From contig NZ_LR597504.1 of assembly GCF_902150035.1 (NCBI RefSeq), positions 104,655 through 168,654 of the forward strand: DNA of 64,000 bases, read 5' to 3'. The position numbers and the translations under genes were made by a program. This document shows positions 45,551 through 53,631 of the stretch, one piece after another (within the stretch, counting starts at the first letter, position 1; the number at the start of each line of letters is the position of its first letter). The notes below the pieces were generated by a model. That model was not told where the DNA came from and did not search any database. It worked only from the letters and a program-made list of their open reading frames with translations. This DNA is from Enorma burkinafasonensis (lineage in GTDB: Bacteria; Actinomycetota; Coriobacteriia; Coriobacteriales; Coriobacteriaceae).

Positions 45551-46411
45551 ATGGTCATCGACATGAACGTCCTTCCCGCGTTCATCGAGGAGCTCGGCTC
45601 CAGCGAGGAACAGCTCGAGTACTGCCGTCAGCAGACGGGGCTCTATAAGACCGGAGCGGAGTCGGTTGCGTCGCTGCGCACGCTTGCCGCTGCGTCGGGG
45701 ATCGACATGCTCTGCCTTATGCCGCTCGACCTGAGCACCGTATCAGGCGGGTATCTCGGCACAAATGAGCAGGTGGCGAAACTCGTCGAGGATAATCCCG
45801 ATTTCTTCATCGGGTTCGCGAGCGTCGACCCCGCGCGGGAGGATGCCCTCGATGTCGTCGAGCGTGCCTTCGACGAGCTCGATCTCGCGGGTTTGATGCT
45901 CCATCCGGCCCAGCAGCGGTTCAGCCCCGACGATGAGTCGCTCTTTCCGATCTACGAGGCCTGCGAGGCGCACGGCAAGCCCATCGTATTCCAGGCGGGC
46001 ATGTCCGCCCGCCCGCGCCTGTCCAGCTCGAACAGCCATCCCATGCTGTTCGAGGACGTCGCCCTGGCGTTTCCGGGGCTGCGCATGTGCCTCCAGCATT
46101 TCGGGTGGCCGTGGACACGCGAGGTCGCGATGATCATGCTCAAGTGCAAGAACGTCTACACGGACCTCTCGTGCCTGTACTTTGACAACGCCCCCGAGTT
46201 CTACGGGCACATCTTCAGCCAGGAGCTCGGTGAGCATTGGATCGACCGCAGCCTGCGTCACCAGGTGATGTTCGCGTCCGAGGAGCCCCGTCTTGAGATG
46301 CGCCGCATGGCGGAGGCCGTCCGCGCTATGCCCTGGAGGGATTCCACGAAGGCCATGGTGATGGGCGACAACGCCCTCGAGTTCCTTAAGGGAGGTCCCC
46401 ACTATGATTAA
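45551..46411 (+). CDS. Amidohydrolase-2-like TIM-barrel protein
   Basis: Member of the COG2159/amidohydrolase-2 type, 286 residues. The fold is suggested by IGFASVDPAREDALDVVERAF, LAGLMLHPAQQRFSPDDESLFPIYEACEAHGKPIVFQAG, CLQHFGWPWTREV and the closing VMGDNALEFL. The usual N-terminal HxH metal pair is missing: where family members have IDxHxH, this protein has IDMNVLPAF. LHPAQQ and LQHFG supply later histidines. It may bind metal differently, or be non-hydrolytic. The ATG at 45551 has GGAGG at 45541-45545. It overlaps the YjbQ-like gene by 8 bases. Probably acts on a compound released by the upstream deglycase, but this is inference. Confidence 0.7.
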   Translation: MVIDMNVLPAFIEELGSSEEQLEYCRQQTGLYKTGAESVASLRTLAAASGIDMLCLMPLDLSTVSGGYLGTNEQVAKLVEDNPDFFIGFASVDPAREDALDVVERAFDELDLAGLMLHPAQQRFSPDDESLFPIYEACEAHGKPIVFQAGMSARPRLSSSNSHPMLFEDVALAFPGLRMCLQHFGWPWTREVAMIMLKCKNVYTDLSCLYFDNAPEFYGHIFSQELGEHWIDRSLRHQVMFASEEPRLEMRRMAEAVRAMPWRDSTKAMVMGDNALEFLKGGPHYD

Positions 46412-46832
46412 GCACGGGGAGTTTGTCGTGGAAACGGATCGCTACAACGTGCTCGTTCCGCTGGGCGATCGGGTTGAGGAGATCGTTAGGCAATGTGGGG
46501 TTCACGACGGCGTCGTCTATGTGATCAGCGGTCACACGACGTGCGGGATCACGGTCAACGAACGCCTCGAGTGCCTTGAGGATGACATCATGAAGTGCCT
46601 TGCCGAGCAGTACCCCGAGGATGGCGACTACTATCATGCGCGCTTCCTCGAGAGCTACGGCGCGATGGCGGGCAACCCCACCGGCCACCTCAAGGCGATG
46701 GTGACCGGCAACCATGCCGTGTTCACCATCGCGGAAGGCCATATGCGCAAAGGCCATGCGCAGGAGATCTATCTTGCGGAATTCGACGGTCCCCAGGAGC
46801 GGACCGTATACGTCACGGTTATCGGAGAATAA
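46404..46832 (+). CDS. YjbQ/UPF0047-family protein
   Basis: Small jelly-roll-like protein of 142 residues. The family motifs are SGHTTCGITVNE (about 43-54), GNPTGHLKAMVTG and the C-terminal GHAQEIYLAEFDGP. YjbQ relatives have weak thiamine-phosphate-synthase activity in E. coli genetics, but their main function is not settled. It overlaps the amidohydrolase-like gene by 8 bases, with GGGAGG upstream (46390-46395), so the two are translated together and probably work on the same substrate. Last gene of the PTS operon. Confidence 0.85.
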   Translation: MIKHGEFVVETDRYNVLVPLGDRVEEIVRQCGVHDGVVYVISGHTTCGITVNERLECLEDDIMKCLAEQYPEDGDYYHARFLESYGAMAGNPTGHLKAMVTGNHAVFTIAEGHMRKGHAQEIYLAEFDGPQERTVYVTVIGE

Positions 46833-47030
46833 CCCCTAAGCGAACCGGGTTTTGGGACGCCGGCGCGTGGCGGCCGATCAGAAGACGGTCCTCCGCGTTG
46901 GCGTCCCCTCATCTCAAGCGACCTCTTACGCTTCCTCAGGCCCGCCCGCGACAGAGGGCCGGCCCGCACCCGCCGCATCCATGAAAGCCCTATGCCCGCC
47001 TCGACAGTCGCGCTCATCCCGCTGTTTACC

Positions 47031-47039
47031 TGCTATGAT
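47031..47039 (+). promoter_or_regulatory. Extended -10 promoter candidate of purM
   Basis: TGCTATGAT is an extended -10 element (TGN plus TATGAT) 37 bases before the purM ATG. No good -35 box accompanies it, as is common for extended -10 promoters. Confidence 0.45.
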
Positions 47040-47075
47040 GGCTCCATGGCACAACCACTTGCGAAAGGACCGCGC

Positions 47076-48179
47076 ATGAGCGAGACGAAGCACGTAACCT
47101 ACGAGGACGCGGGCGTTGACACCGCTGAGGGCGGTCGCGCCGTCGACGCGATCAAGCAGATGGTCGCCGCGACCAACCGTCCCGAGGTCATCGGCGGTAT
47201 CGGCGGCTTCGGCGGCCTGTTCTCCGCTGCGGCGCTCAAAGACATGGAGGATCCCATCCTCATCTCGGGCACCGACGGCGTGGGCACCAAGCTCGTGCTC
47301 GCCCAGATCCTCGACCGTCACGAGACCGTGGGTCAGGACCTCGTCGCCATGTGCGTGAACGACATCCTCGCCTCGGGCGCGGAGCCGCTCTTCTTCCTCG
47401 ACTACATCGCCATCGGCCACATCGAGGCCTCTCACATGGCCAAGATCGTGAAGGGCGTGGCCGACGGCTGCAAGCTCGCCGGCTGCGCGCTCGTGGGCGG
47501 CGAGATGGCCGAGCACCCCGGCGTGATGCGCCCCGACGACTACGACCTCGCGGGCTTCACCGTGGGTGTGGTCGACCGGCCCAAGATGCTCGACCCGGCG
47601 AACGTCCGCCCCGGCGACGTGATCATCGGCCTGCCCTCGACCGGCGTGCACTCCAACGGCTACTCGCTCGTGCGCAAGGTCATCGGCGTCGACGGCATGG
47701 TCCCCGGCACGCCCGAGGCCGTGGCGAAGCGCGCCGAGCTCGAGCGTCCGCTCGAGGAGCTCGGCGGCGTCTCGCTCGCCGACGCCCTGCTCGAGCCCAC
47801 GCGCATCTACGTGAAGCCCGTGCTCGAGCTTCTGCGCGGCGGCGCGAAGGTCCACGCGATCGCGCACATCACGGGCGGCGGCATCACCGAGAACCTCAAC
47901 CGCGCGCTCGCGTCGGACGTCGACGCCGTGGTCACGCGCGACGGCACCGCGATGGGCTGGGACGTCCCGCCCGTCATCACCTACATTTCCGAGCAGGCCG
48001 GCCTCACGCCCGCCGAGGCGTGCAAGACCTTCAACATGGGCGTGGGCCTCATGATCATCTGCGCGCCCGAGGAGGAGGCGGCCGTCACCTCGGCCCTCGA
48101 GGCGCTCGGCGAGCACCCCTTCCGCGTCGGTGCGTGCGTGCCCGGCTCCGGCGAGGTGAGGTATTTCGATGAGCAGTAG
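47076..48179 (+). CDS. purM: Phosphoribosylformylglycinamidine cyclo-ligase
   Basis: Closes the imidazole ring in purine synthesis (FGAM plus ATP to AIR). 367 residues. Motifs are YEDAGVDTAEGGRAVDAI, ISGTDGVGTKLVLA, GQDLVAMCVNDILASGAEPLFFLDY, and ALVGGEMAEHPG with AHITGGGI near the end. The ATG at 47076 has GAAAGGA 8 bases before; an in-frame ATG at 47046 would overlap the -10 element. Overlaps purN by 11 bases. Confidence 0.96.
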   Translation: MSETKHVTYEDAGVDTAEGGRAVDAIKQMVAATNRPEVIGGIGGFGGLFSAAALKDMEDPILISGTDGVGTKLVLAQILDRHETVGQDLVAMCVNDILASGAEPLFFLDYIAIGHIEASHMAKIVKGVADGCKLAGCALVGGEMAEHPGVMRPDDYDLAGFTVGVVDRPKMLDPANVRPGDVIIGLPSTGVHSNGYSLVRKVIGVDGMVPGTPEAVAKRAELERPLEELGGVSLADALLEPTRIYVKPVLELLRGGAKVHAIAHITGGGITENLNRALASDVDAVVTRDGTAMGWDVPPVITYISEQAGLTPAEACKTFNMGVGLMIICAPEEEAAVTSALEALGEHPFRVGACVPGSGEVRYFDEQ

Positions 48180-48990
48180 CGAGGAGTACCGCAAGCTGGT
48201 CGAGGAGGCGGGGCTCCCGCCGGAGGCCCTCCCGAGCGACTTCTTCTTCTCGAGTGACGTGGACGGCGAGCTCGCCCGCGCCCTGGCCGATGCGCAGGGC
48301 AAGGCCGCGCGGTCCCCGCTCGCCCCGGGCAACAACGACATCCAGGCGGCCCGCGCCGCCGCCCGCGAGGCCGGTGAGCTCACGCCGCTCAAGATCGGCG
48401 TGCTCATCTCCGGTTCGGGCACCAACCTCCAGGCCCTCATCGACCGCATCGCGGACGGCTCGCTCAACGCCGAGATCGTGCTCGTGGTATCGAGCAGGCC
48501 GAGCGCGGCCGGTCTCAAGCGCGCCGCCGATGCCGGCATCCAGACGCTCGCGCTCTCGAAGGACATCTACGCCGACCCGTGGGACGCCGACGAGGTCATC
48601 GCCACGGAGCTCAAGCGCGCCGGCGCCGAGTACATCGTCATGGCCGGCTACATGCGCAAGGTGCACGAGCCGCTGCTCGCGCTCTGGCCGGATTGCGTGG
48701 TGAACCTCCATCCCGCGCTGCTGCCGAGCTTCCAGGGCGCCCATGGCATCCAGGACGCGTACGAGCGCGGCGTGAAGGTGACCGGCGTGACCGTGCACTT
48801 CGCCAACGCCGTGTACGACCAGGGCCCCATCATCGCCCAGGAGCCGGTGCGCGTGGAGGAGGGCTGGTCGGTCGACGAGCTGGAGACCGCGATCCACGCC
48901 GTCGAGCACCGGCTGTACCCGCAGGTGGTCCAGCTACTCGCCGAGGGCCGCGTCCACGTGAACGACGACCGCACGGTCTCGATCGCGTAG
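48169..48990 (+). CDS. purN: Phosphoribosylglycinamide formyltransferase with N-terminal extension
   Basis: Transfers a formyl group from 10-formyl-THF to GAR. 273 residues: about 73 extra residues precede the canonical start of the domain at LKIGVLISGSGTNLQALI (74-91). The folate and catalytic motif NLHPALLPSFQGAHG and the GVTVHFANAVYDQGPIIAQ stretch (aspartate and histidine pair) are intact. The extension is supported by continuous coding frame, a GAGG ribosome site, coupling to purM (11-base overlap) and the lack of a good internal start. The extension is helical and charged; its role is unknown. Confidence 0.93.
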   Translation: MSSSEEYRKLVEEAGLPPEALPSDFFFSSDVDGELARALADAQGKAARSPLAPGNNDIQAARAAAREAGELTPLKIGVLISGSGTNLQALIDRIADGSLNAEIVLVVSSRPSAAGLKRAADAGIQTLALSKDIYADPWDADEVIATELKRAGAEYIVMAGYMRKVHEPLLALWPDCVVNLHPALLPSFQGAHGIQDAYERGVKVTGVTVHFANAVYDQGPIIAQEPVRVEEGWSVDELETAIHAVEHRLYPQVVQLLAEGRVHVNDDRTVSIA

Positions 48991-49091
48991 GCGGGCAGCG
49001 GGCTATTTTGGGCCCCCGCGTTCATACACGCCCTTAACGGGTTGGTAAGCCGGAAATGCCCATCGGTTGGGTCGGGGACGTCCATCTTTAT

Positions 49092-49118
49092 GTACTTCGA
49101 TGAAAATAATCGAAGTAC
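49092..49118 (+). repeat. Ten-base inverted repeat with seven-base spacer
   Basis: GTACTTCGAT (49092-49101) and ATCGAAGTAC (49109-49118) are perfect inverted copies around GAAAATA. The N7 spacing suggests a dimeric regulator site. Confidence 0.65.
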
Positions 49119-49136
49119 GACGTATCGTGATACACG

Positions 49137-49181
49137 GATATGGACGGAATTCGCTTCTGAGAACGAAAATCCGTCCATATC
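49137..49181 (+). repeat. Twelve-base inverted repeat containing GATATGGAC
   Basis: GATATGGACGGA (49137-49148) and TCCGTCCATATC (49170-49181) are perfect inverted copies with a 21-base spacer that can pair partly further in. There is no T-run, so a terminator is unlikely. Confidence 0.65.
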
Positions 49182-49520
49182 TATGTATCTCGATTTTTGC
49201 TAACTGACTGAGGTCCATGGATATGGACATTCGGACCATATAGGATTGTCGCCCTGCGGTCGCACAGCGTTTCCAATACGGAGCGCGCGGATATGGCTAC
49301 CCTCCCATCGAAGAATGCCGGCCTTCGAGGCACACGACTCGTAAGGTGGTTTTCAACAGAATCCACTGTTTGAAGGCGACGGAGATTTCGACGACCGTTT
49401 GTGGCCCGTTTCCTGCCGTCTGCCGAGTGCGTTTTCCACACGACAGTCGTGTCGGAACCTTGACCTGCGCGGTAAGGTCTCGGGTGGAGCACGGAAAGAT
49501 GTTGATAACAAAATCGCAGC

Positions 49521-49535
49521 TATAATGCCATATCC
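49521..49535 (+). promoter_or_regulatory. -10 box and overlapping motif before the AbiEi-like gene
   Basis: TATAAT at 49521-49526 is a perfect -10 box, 43 bases before the ATG. The -35 region is poor (TTGATA at 49502 is too close at 13 bases). A minus-strand GGATATGG copy (49528-49535) lies directly at the expected transcription start and may be an operator. Confidence 0.5.
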
Positions 49536-49568
49536 ATTTCCCATCCAACACAATTGGAGGTGTGGCAG

Positions 49569-50561
49569 ATGCCGGGGGCGGCGGAATCAAGACTCGCTGG
49601 CATGTTCGACCGGGCGGAGCGCTCCTCACGCTGTCTGGTGCTGAAGTCGCAGGCGGACGAGCGGGCCGCTCGGAGAAGGAGCGACAGAATCATCTTCCTC
49701 GCGCATCGGATATGCGTGCGCGCTGCGTATTGGAGCCATCTGGGGCCGAAGGAGCGTCTTGTCCATCTGGCAAGGTCGCTTCCTGAGGTTCATCCGAAGT
49801 GGGTATTCGCGTATACGACCGCTGCTGTGCTCCACGGACTCTATGTCTCATTTGCCGACATCCAGCAGGATGGGTCTCCAGTGCTCTACGTGCGGGGGAA
49901 GACGAGGGAGATCGAGTACACGGGTTTTACGGTGAGGTTCAGGCCGTTCGCGCCGAATCCTGGAAGCCTCACGCGCGTCCTCGGCGTGCCGGTAATCGAC
50001 CTGTTCACAACAGCGCTCGAATGCGCGTGCATGCTGCCGTTTCCGCGGGCGCTCGCCGTTGCGGACTCGACGATGCGCTTCTATGGCCTCGATCGCAACG
50101 ACATGCTCGGGTTCGCCGACTCCCATCCCAGGGGCATCTGCGGTATCAAGACGGCGCGCCGGGCGTTCGCGCACGCCAACGGGCTGAGCGAGAACGGGGG
50201 AGAGTCCATCGCGCGCGGCGTGATGATCGAGGAGGGGTTCCTGGAACCGCTGCTCCAGGTCGCGGAGGTGGATCCCGTCGACGGCGAGGAGTACCGCCCC
50301 GACTACACGTGGACGGACGGCGTCCGCACGATCGCCTACGGCGAGCACGATGGCGAGGAGAAGCTGCGGGACGAGGACATGCGGGGCGGCAGGAGCGTCG
50401 CCCATGCGGCGCGGGCCGAGCGTCTGCGCGAGTCGCGCCTCACCGTGGGCGGGGTGAAGGTCGTCCGGTTCACCCCGGAGCTGGTCGAGGACCGGCAGAC
50501 CTTCGCCCGCCTGCTCGACGCGTACGGCATCCCGCGCGTGGATGGTGGGGACGGCCGCTGA
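49569..50561 (+). CDS. AbiEi-like protein with degenerate Vsr/DUF559-type C-terminal domain
   Basis: Function not firmly known. 330 residues. The N-terminal half resembles the AbiEi-type antitoxin/transcription-regulator proteins of actinobacteria: a helical part (SRLAGMFDRAERSSRCLVLKSQ...), then VFAYTTAAVLHGLYV, then GVPVIDLFTTALECACMLPFPRALAVADSTMR. The C-terminal part (EYRPDYTWTDGVRTIAYGEHDGEEKL) resembles a Vsr/DUF559 nuclease fold, with D in PDYTW, but the usual ExDG-type lysine site is altered (EHDGEEK). No toxin-like partner is next to it. ATG 49569 has GGAGG at 49556-49560. The upstream repeats suggest autoregulation. Confidence 0.5.
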   Translation: MPGAAESRLAGMFDRAERSSRCLVLKSQADERAARRRSDRIIFLAHRICVRAAYWSHLGPKERLVHLARSLPEVHPKWVFAYTTAAVLHGLYVSFADIQQDGSPVLYVRGKTREIEYTGFTVRFRPFAPNPGSLTRVLGVPVIDLFTTALECACMLPFPRALAVADSTMRFYGLDRNDMLGFADSHPRGICGIKTARRAFAHANGLSENGGESIARGVMIEEGFLEPLLQVAEVDPVDGEEYRPDYTWTDGVRTIAYGEHDGEEKLRDEDMRGGRSVAHAARAERLRESRLTVGGVKVVRFTPELVEDRQTFARLLDAYGIPRVDGGDGR

Positions 50562-50702
50562 TGGCCGCATGCGCAAGGCCGTCGTGCACGTGGAGGGATG
50601 AGGGGGTTGCATATGCGCCGCAGGCGCAGGGCCGTCGCGAGATGCGGCGTAGTATCATATCGCCTAGTCATGATCTGAGCTTGAACCATGGGAGGTAGAC
50701 CT

Positions 50703-51980
50703 ATGGCATTCGATAACAAGGCGGGCAAGGGGGCCCCGGCGGCCAAGCACGGCGCGCGCAACGCGCACGGCAACGCCTCGGCGCACCTCACGAAGGCCGA
50801 CTTCAAGCGCGAGCAAAAGCGCAAGATGGGAACGGGCGTCAAGTACGTGCTCGTCGTCATCGGCGTGCTCGCCATGCTGCTCTCGGTCACCGGCGTGGCA
50901 TGCTCCGGCATCCTGAACCAGGTGCAGTCCGGCGAGTCCTACCACCTTACGGGCGGCGTGGCGGCGACCGTCAACGGCGTGAACATCACGGAGGACACGG
51001 TCACGAACCAGATCATGAGCACGCGCTCCTCGCTCGGCTGCGACGCGGACGAGGACTGGGCGGCCTACCTCGCCTCCAACGACCAGACGCCCGAGAGCTA
51101 CCGCGAGAGCGTCATCCGCAGCATTGCCGAGGACTACCTGGCAACCGCTGCGGTGCGCGACAACGACATCACGGTGAGCGATGACGAGATCGAGGCCGCG
51201 TGGCAGGAGGCCGTCGCCGGCTACGAGTCTGAGGACGCCTTCGTCTCCATGCTCGCGCAGATCGGCTATACCGAGGACTCCTACAAGCAGATGATCGCGA
51301 GCCAGCTCGAGCAGCAGGCACTCCGCGACAAGGTCGCCCCGGTCGAGGAGCCCACCGACGACGAGGTCATCGCCTACGCGAACGAGAACCTGGGCACCTA
51401 CAACGACGCCCGTCGCTCGTCGCATATCCTCATCAAGGTTTCCGAGGACGCCGATGACGCCACGCGCGAGGAGGCCCGTCAGAAGGCGCAGGATATCCTG
51501 GACCAGATCAACGCCGGCGAGATCTCGTTCGCGGATGCCGCCAAGGAGTACTCCGAGGACACCTCGGCCGAGAACGGCGGCGACGTGGGCTGGGATAAGG
51601 AGACCACCTTCGTCGATGCCTACCAGGAGGCGCTCTCCGCGCTCGATACCGGCCAGGTGAGCGGCGTGGTGGAGACCGAGTACGGCTTCCACATCATCAC
51701 GTGTACGGATCACTTCTACGTGGACGGCGAGGTGACCTCGATCGATCAGATTCCAGAGGACCTGCGCACCACGTTCAGCGATGCCATCAAGTCCGAGAAG
51801 CAGGGCACCGCTTATACCGAGTGGCTCCAGAACTACGTCGACTCCGCAGATCTGCAGATCAACGAGATGCCTGCCGACGTGCCGTACAACGTGGACATGA
51901 GCCTTGCAACGAGCGCCTCGACCGACGAGGGCGATGCAAGCGGAGACGCCTCATCTACCGGGGATGCCGCCGCGGAGTAA
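50703..51980 (+). CDS. Membrane-anchored PpiC-type peptidyl-prolyl isomerase (PrsA/SurA-like)
   Basis: Extracytoplasmic foldase. 425 residues. A basic N-terminus of about 44 residues precedes one membrane segment (about 45-68, KYVLVVIGVLAMLLSVTGVACSG); a cysteine follows but the lipobox is poor, so a simple anchor is likelier than a lipoprotein. The SurA_N-like helical region has VNGVNITEDTVTNQIM, and the parvulin domain at about 235-330 has SSHILIKV and GDVGWDKETTFVDAYQEALSALDTGQVSGVVETEYGFHII. The tail is Ser/Asp/Ala-rich. GGGAGG (50690-50695) sets ATG 50703. Probably helps fold secreted proteins such as the two surface proteins in this window, which is inference. Confidence 0.9.
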   Translation: MAFDNKAGKGAPAAKHGARNAHGNASAHLTKADFKREQKRKMGTGVKYVLVVIGVLAMLLSVTGVACSGILNQVQSGESYHLTGGVAATVNGVNITEDTVTNQIMSTRSSLGCDADEDWAAYLASNDQTPESYRESVIRSIAEDYLATAAVRDNDITVSDDEIEAAWQEAVAGYESEDAFVSMLAQIGYTEDSYKQMIASQLEQQALRDKVAPVEEPTDDEVIAYANENLGTYNDARRSSHILIKVSEDADDATREEARQKAQDILDQINAGEISFADAAKEYSEDTSAENGGDVGWDKETTFVDAYQEALSALDTGQVSGVVETEYGFHIITCTDHFYVDGEVTSIDQIPEDLRTTFSDAIKSEKQGTAYTEWLQNYVDSADLQINEMPADVPYNVDMSLATSASTDEGDASGDASSTGDAAAE

Positions 51981-52067
51981 CTGCCGGAACGAATTGCACC
52001 ACAAGGTTGTGAGCCGGCGGGTGAATGTCGCCGCTGGCAGCGCGCCAGCTTTAGGAGGAGAACGCGT

Positions 52068-52511
52068 ATGACAAACGAAGAGCTGCACAACGAAATGGTT
52101 GCCGCCATGAAAGCGAAGGACAAGGTCCGCCTTTCCATCGTCCGCCAGGTTATGGGCGAGGTGAAGAACATCGAGGTCAACGAGCGCCGTGATGCCACCG
52201 AGGAAGACGTCAACAACATGATCAAGCGCCTCATCAAGCAGACGAACGAGACGCTTGAGATGTCCCGTAAGGCTGCGAACGATCAGGAGCGCACCGACAC
52301 GCTCGCGCAGCAGGTCGAGATTCTGGAGAGCCTGCTGCCCGCGCAGCTCTCCGGCGACGCCTTGGTGGAGCTCATCGAAAAGACCATAGCCGAGGTGGGC
52401 GCCACCACGCGCAAGGATATGGGTCGTGTGATGGGAGCGCTCAACAAGGCCACCGGCGGCAACTTCGATAAGGCTGCCGCAGCCAAGGAGGTCGGCGCGC
52501 GCTTGGCGTAG
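52068..52511 (+). CDS. GatB/YqeY-domain protein
   Basis: Small helical protein of 147 residues with the YqeY/GatB C-terminal-like fold: MVAAMKAKDKVRLSIVRQVMGEVKNIEVNERRDATEED at the N-terminus and VGATTRKDMGRVMGALNKATGGNFDKAAAAKEV at the end. The fold resembles the tRNA-binding tail of GatB, but the cellular role is not settled. AGGAGGAG precedes ATG 52068. It has its own terminator. Confidence 0.92.
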   Translation: MTNEELHNEMVAAMKAKDKVRLSIVRQVMGEVKNIEVNERRDATEEDVNNMIKRLIKQTNETLEMSRKAANDQERTDTLAQQVEILESLLPAQLSGDALVELIEKTIAEVGATTRKDMGRVMGALNKATGGNFDKAAAAKEVGARLA

Positions 52512-52534
52512 AGATTCGCGCTTTGAATGCGTTT

Positions 52535-52575
52535 ATAGGGCGTTCCTCTTGTTCGCGAGGGACGCCCTATTTGTG
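52535..52575 (+). terminator. Terminator after the YqeY gene
   Basis: Stem TAGGGCGTTCCTC (52536-52548) / GAGGGACGCCCTA (52557-52569) with one G-T pair and an eight-base loop, extended by one A-T pair, then TTTG. Confidence 0.8.
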
Positions 52576-52705
52576 TCTCAGACGGCAGTTTCTATTTCTG
52601 AATCGATAAGCTACGCCACATTCCCTGCAGTGCTGCCCGCAAACCCTCCTACAACCCGCACGCTACGCTGTGCCTCATCTAGTCGGCCCGATGAAAAGAG
52701 GCAGT

Positions 52706-53359
52706 ATGCAGCGGAATAAGCCAAATGCGAAGAAGATGGGTCAGGAGGCGTGCGAGCGGGCGATCTATGGGTATGCGCGCGTTTCATCTCGAGATCAAAA
52801 CCTCGCTCGTCAGCTTGACGCGCTGAGCGAGTATTGCGTAGATGAGCGGCGCATCTATGCCGACCAGGCGAGCGGAAAGAACTTTCAGCGCCCAGCATAT
52901 CGCAGGCTCATGCGTCAGCTCCGCCCAGGCGATACGCTCGTAATCAAGAGCATCGATAGACTGGGCCGCAACTATAACGAAATTCTGGAGGAGTGGCGGC
53001 GCATCTCAAAGGAGCGCCAGGTGGGAATCGTGGTGCTCGACATGCCGTTGTTGGACACCACGCGCGAGCTCGACGGTATCACAGGTGCGTTCATCGCCGA
53101 CATGATGCTGCAACTACTGTCGTATGTAGCGCAGATAGAGCGTGAAAACATTCGGCAACGACAGGCGGAGGGGATCGCCGCCGCGCGAGCTCGCGGCGTG
53201 CGCTTTGGAAGGCCGCGCCGTGAGCGTCCTGCGGCTTTCGAGGAGATGCGTCAGGCGTATCTTTCCGGCCGCGTCGCAGGTGCGAGGGCCGCAGAGCTCT
53301 GCGGCATACCCCGATCTACATTTTTTCGATGGGTCCGCGAGGATGCGCCCAAGGAATGA
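52706..53359 (+). CDS. Serine recombinase (resolvase/invertase, Pin-like)
   Basis: Site-specific recombinase of the small serine type. About 217 residues. The catalytic serine is S27 in YARVSSRDQN. The QASGKNFQRPAYRRLMRQLRPGDTLVIKSIDRLGRN motif and the long helix ADMMLQLLSYVAQIERENIRQRQAEGIAAAR follow. The C-terminal HTH (VAGARAAELCGIPRSTFFRWVRE) binds the site. The ATG at 52706 has AAAGAGG upstream; earlier ATGs at 52670 and 52691 are alternatives. It directly precedes the surface-protein gene with 272 bases between that hold two related 22-base sites, suggesting a role in local inversion. A resolvase or simple remnant is the alternative. Confidence 0.87.
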   Translation: MQRNKPNAKKMGQEACERAIYGYARVSSRDQNLARQLDALSEYCVDERRIYADQASGKNFQRPAYRRLMRQLRPGDTLVIKSIDRLGRNYNEILEEWRRISKERQVGIVVLDMPLLDTTRELDGITGAFIADMMLQLLSYVAQIERENIRQRQAEGIAAARARGVRFGRPRRERPAAFEEMRQAYLSGRVAGARAAELCGIPRSTFFRWVREDAPKE

Positions 53360-53406
53360 GATGCGAGCACAGAACGTTCAGCGATGTCATGGCACCATCT
53401 GCGGCC

Positions 53407-53428
53407 AAAATGTAGACGTTTTGGACAG
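53407..53428 (+). repeat. Candidate recombination site 1 (quasi-palindromic, core AG)
   Basis: AAAATGTAGACGTTTTGGACAG, of which 53405-53424 is a quasi-palindrome with 16 of 20 symmetric positions. The centre dinucleotide is AG (53414-53415). It matches site 2 at 17 of 22 positions in direct alignment. Confidence 0.4.
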
Positions 53429-53511
53429 GATGCAGCGCGATTCTGCCCGCAGCAACGCTCCTGCTCAGCATGCCGACATGCATATATTGTGAATTAAAGC
53501 ACCCCTCTCTA

Positions 53512-53533
53512 AAAATGTCTGCTTTTTGAACAG
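53512..53533 (+). repeat. Candidate recombination site 2 (core CT)
   Basis: AAAATGTCTGCTTTTTGAACAG, about 105 bases after site 1. The central dinucleotide aligned to site 1 is CT (53519-53520), which is the reverse complement of the AG in site 1, so recombination between the cores would invert the segment between them. The -10-like TATATT (53483-53488) lies inside that segment. Confidence 0.4.
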
Positions 53534-53631
53534 CGCGCCGCATGCATCCGCCGTCTTCGCCGGCGCTCAATGCAATCGAAGGCGGTTCTTGCGCGGAGGG
53601 AAACGAGAAAGAAATGAAGGGGTGACCTGCG

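Larger units (their letters stand above)
48991..49568. other. 578-base AT-richer region with several palindromes and GGATATGG motifs
   Basis: No gene is supported. It holds inverted repeats at 49092-49118 and 49137-49181, a short one at 49213-49228 (GTCCAT-GGAT-ATGGAC), and GTATC-GT-GATAC near 49122. The octamer GGATATGG, or GATATGG, appears five times between 49136 and 49535 on both strands, the last copy just after the TATAAT at 49521. The region is clearly lower in GC than the flanking genes and ends at the AbiEi-like gene. Confidence 0.6.

Noticed and set aside
49137..49181. Rho-independent terminator after purN
   Set aside because: The stem is strong but no T-run follows, it is about 150 bases after the stop, and the same motif recurs as part of a repeat cluster.
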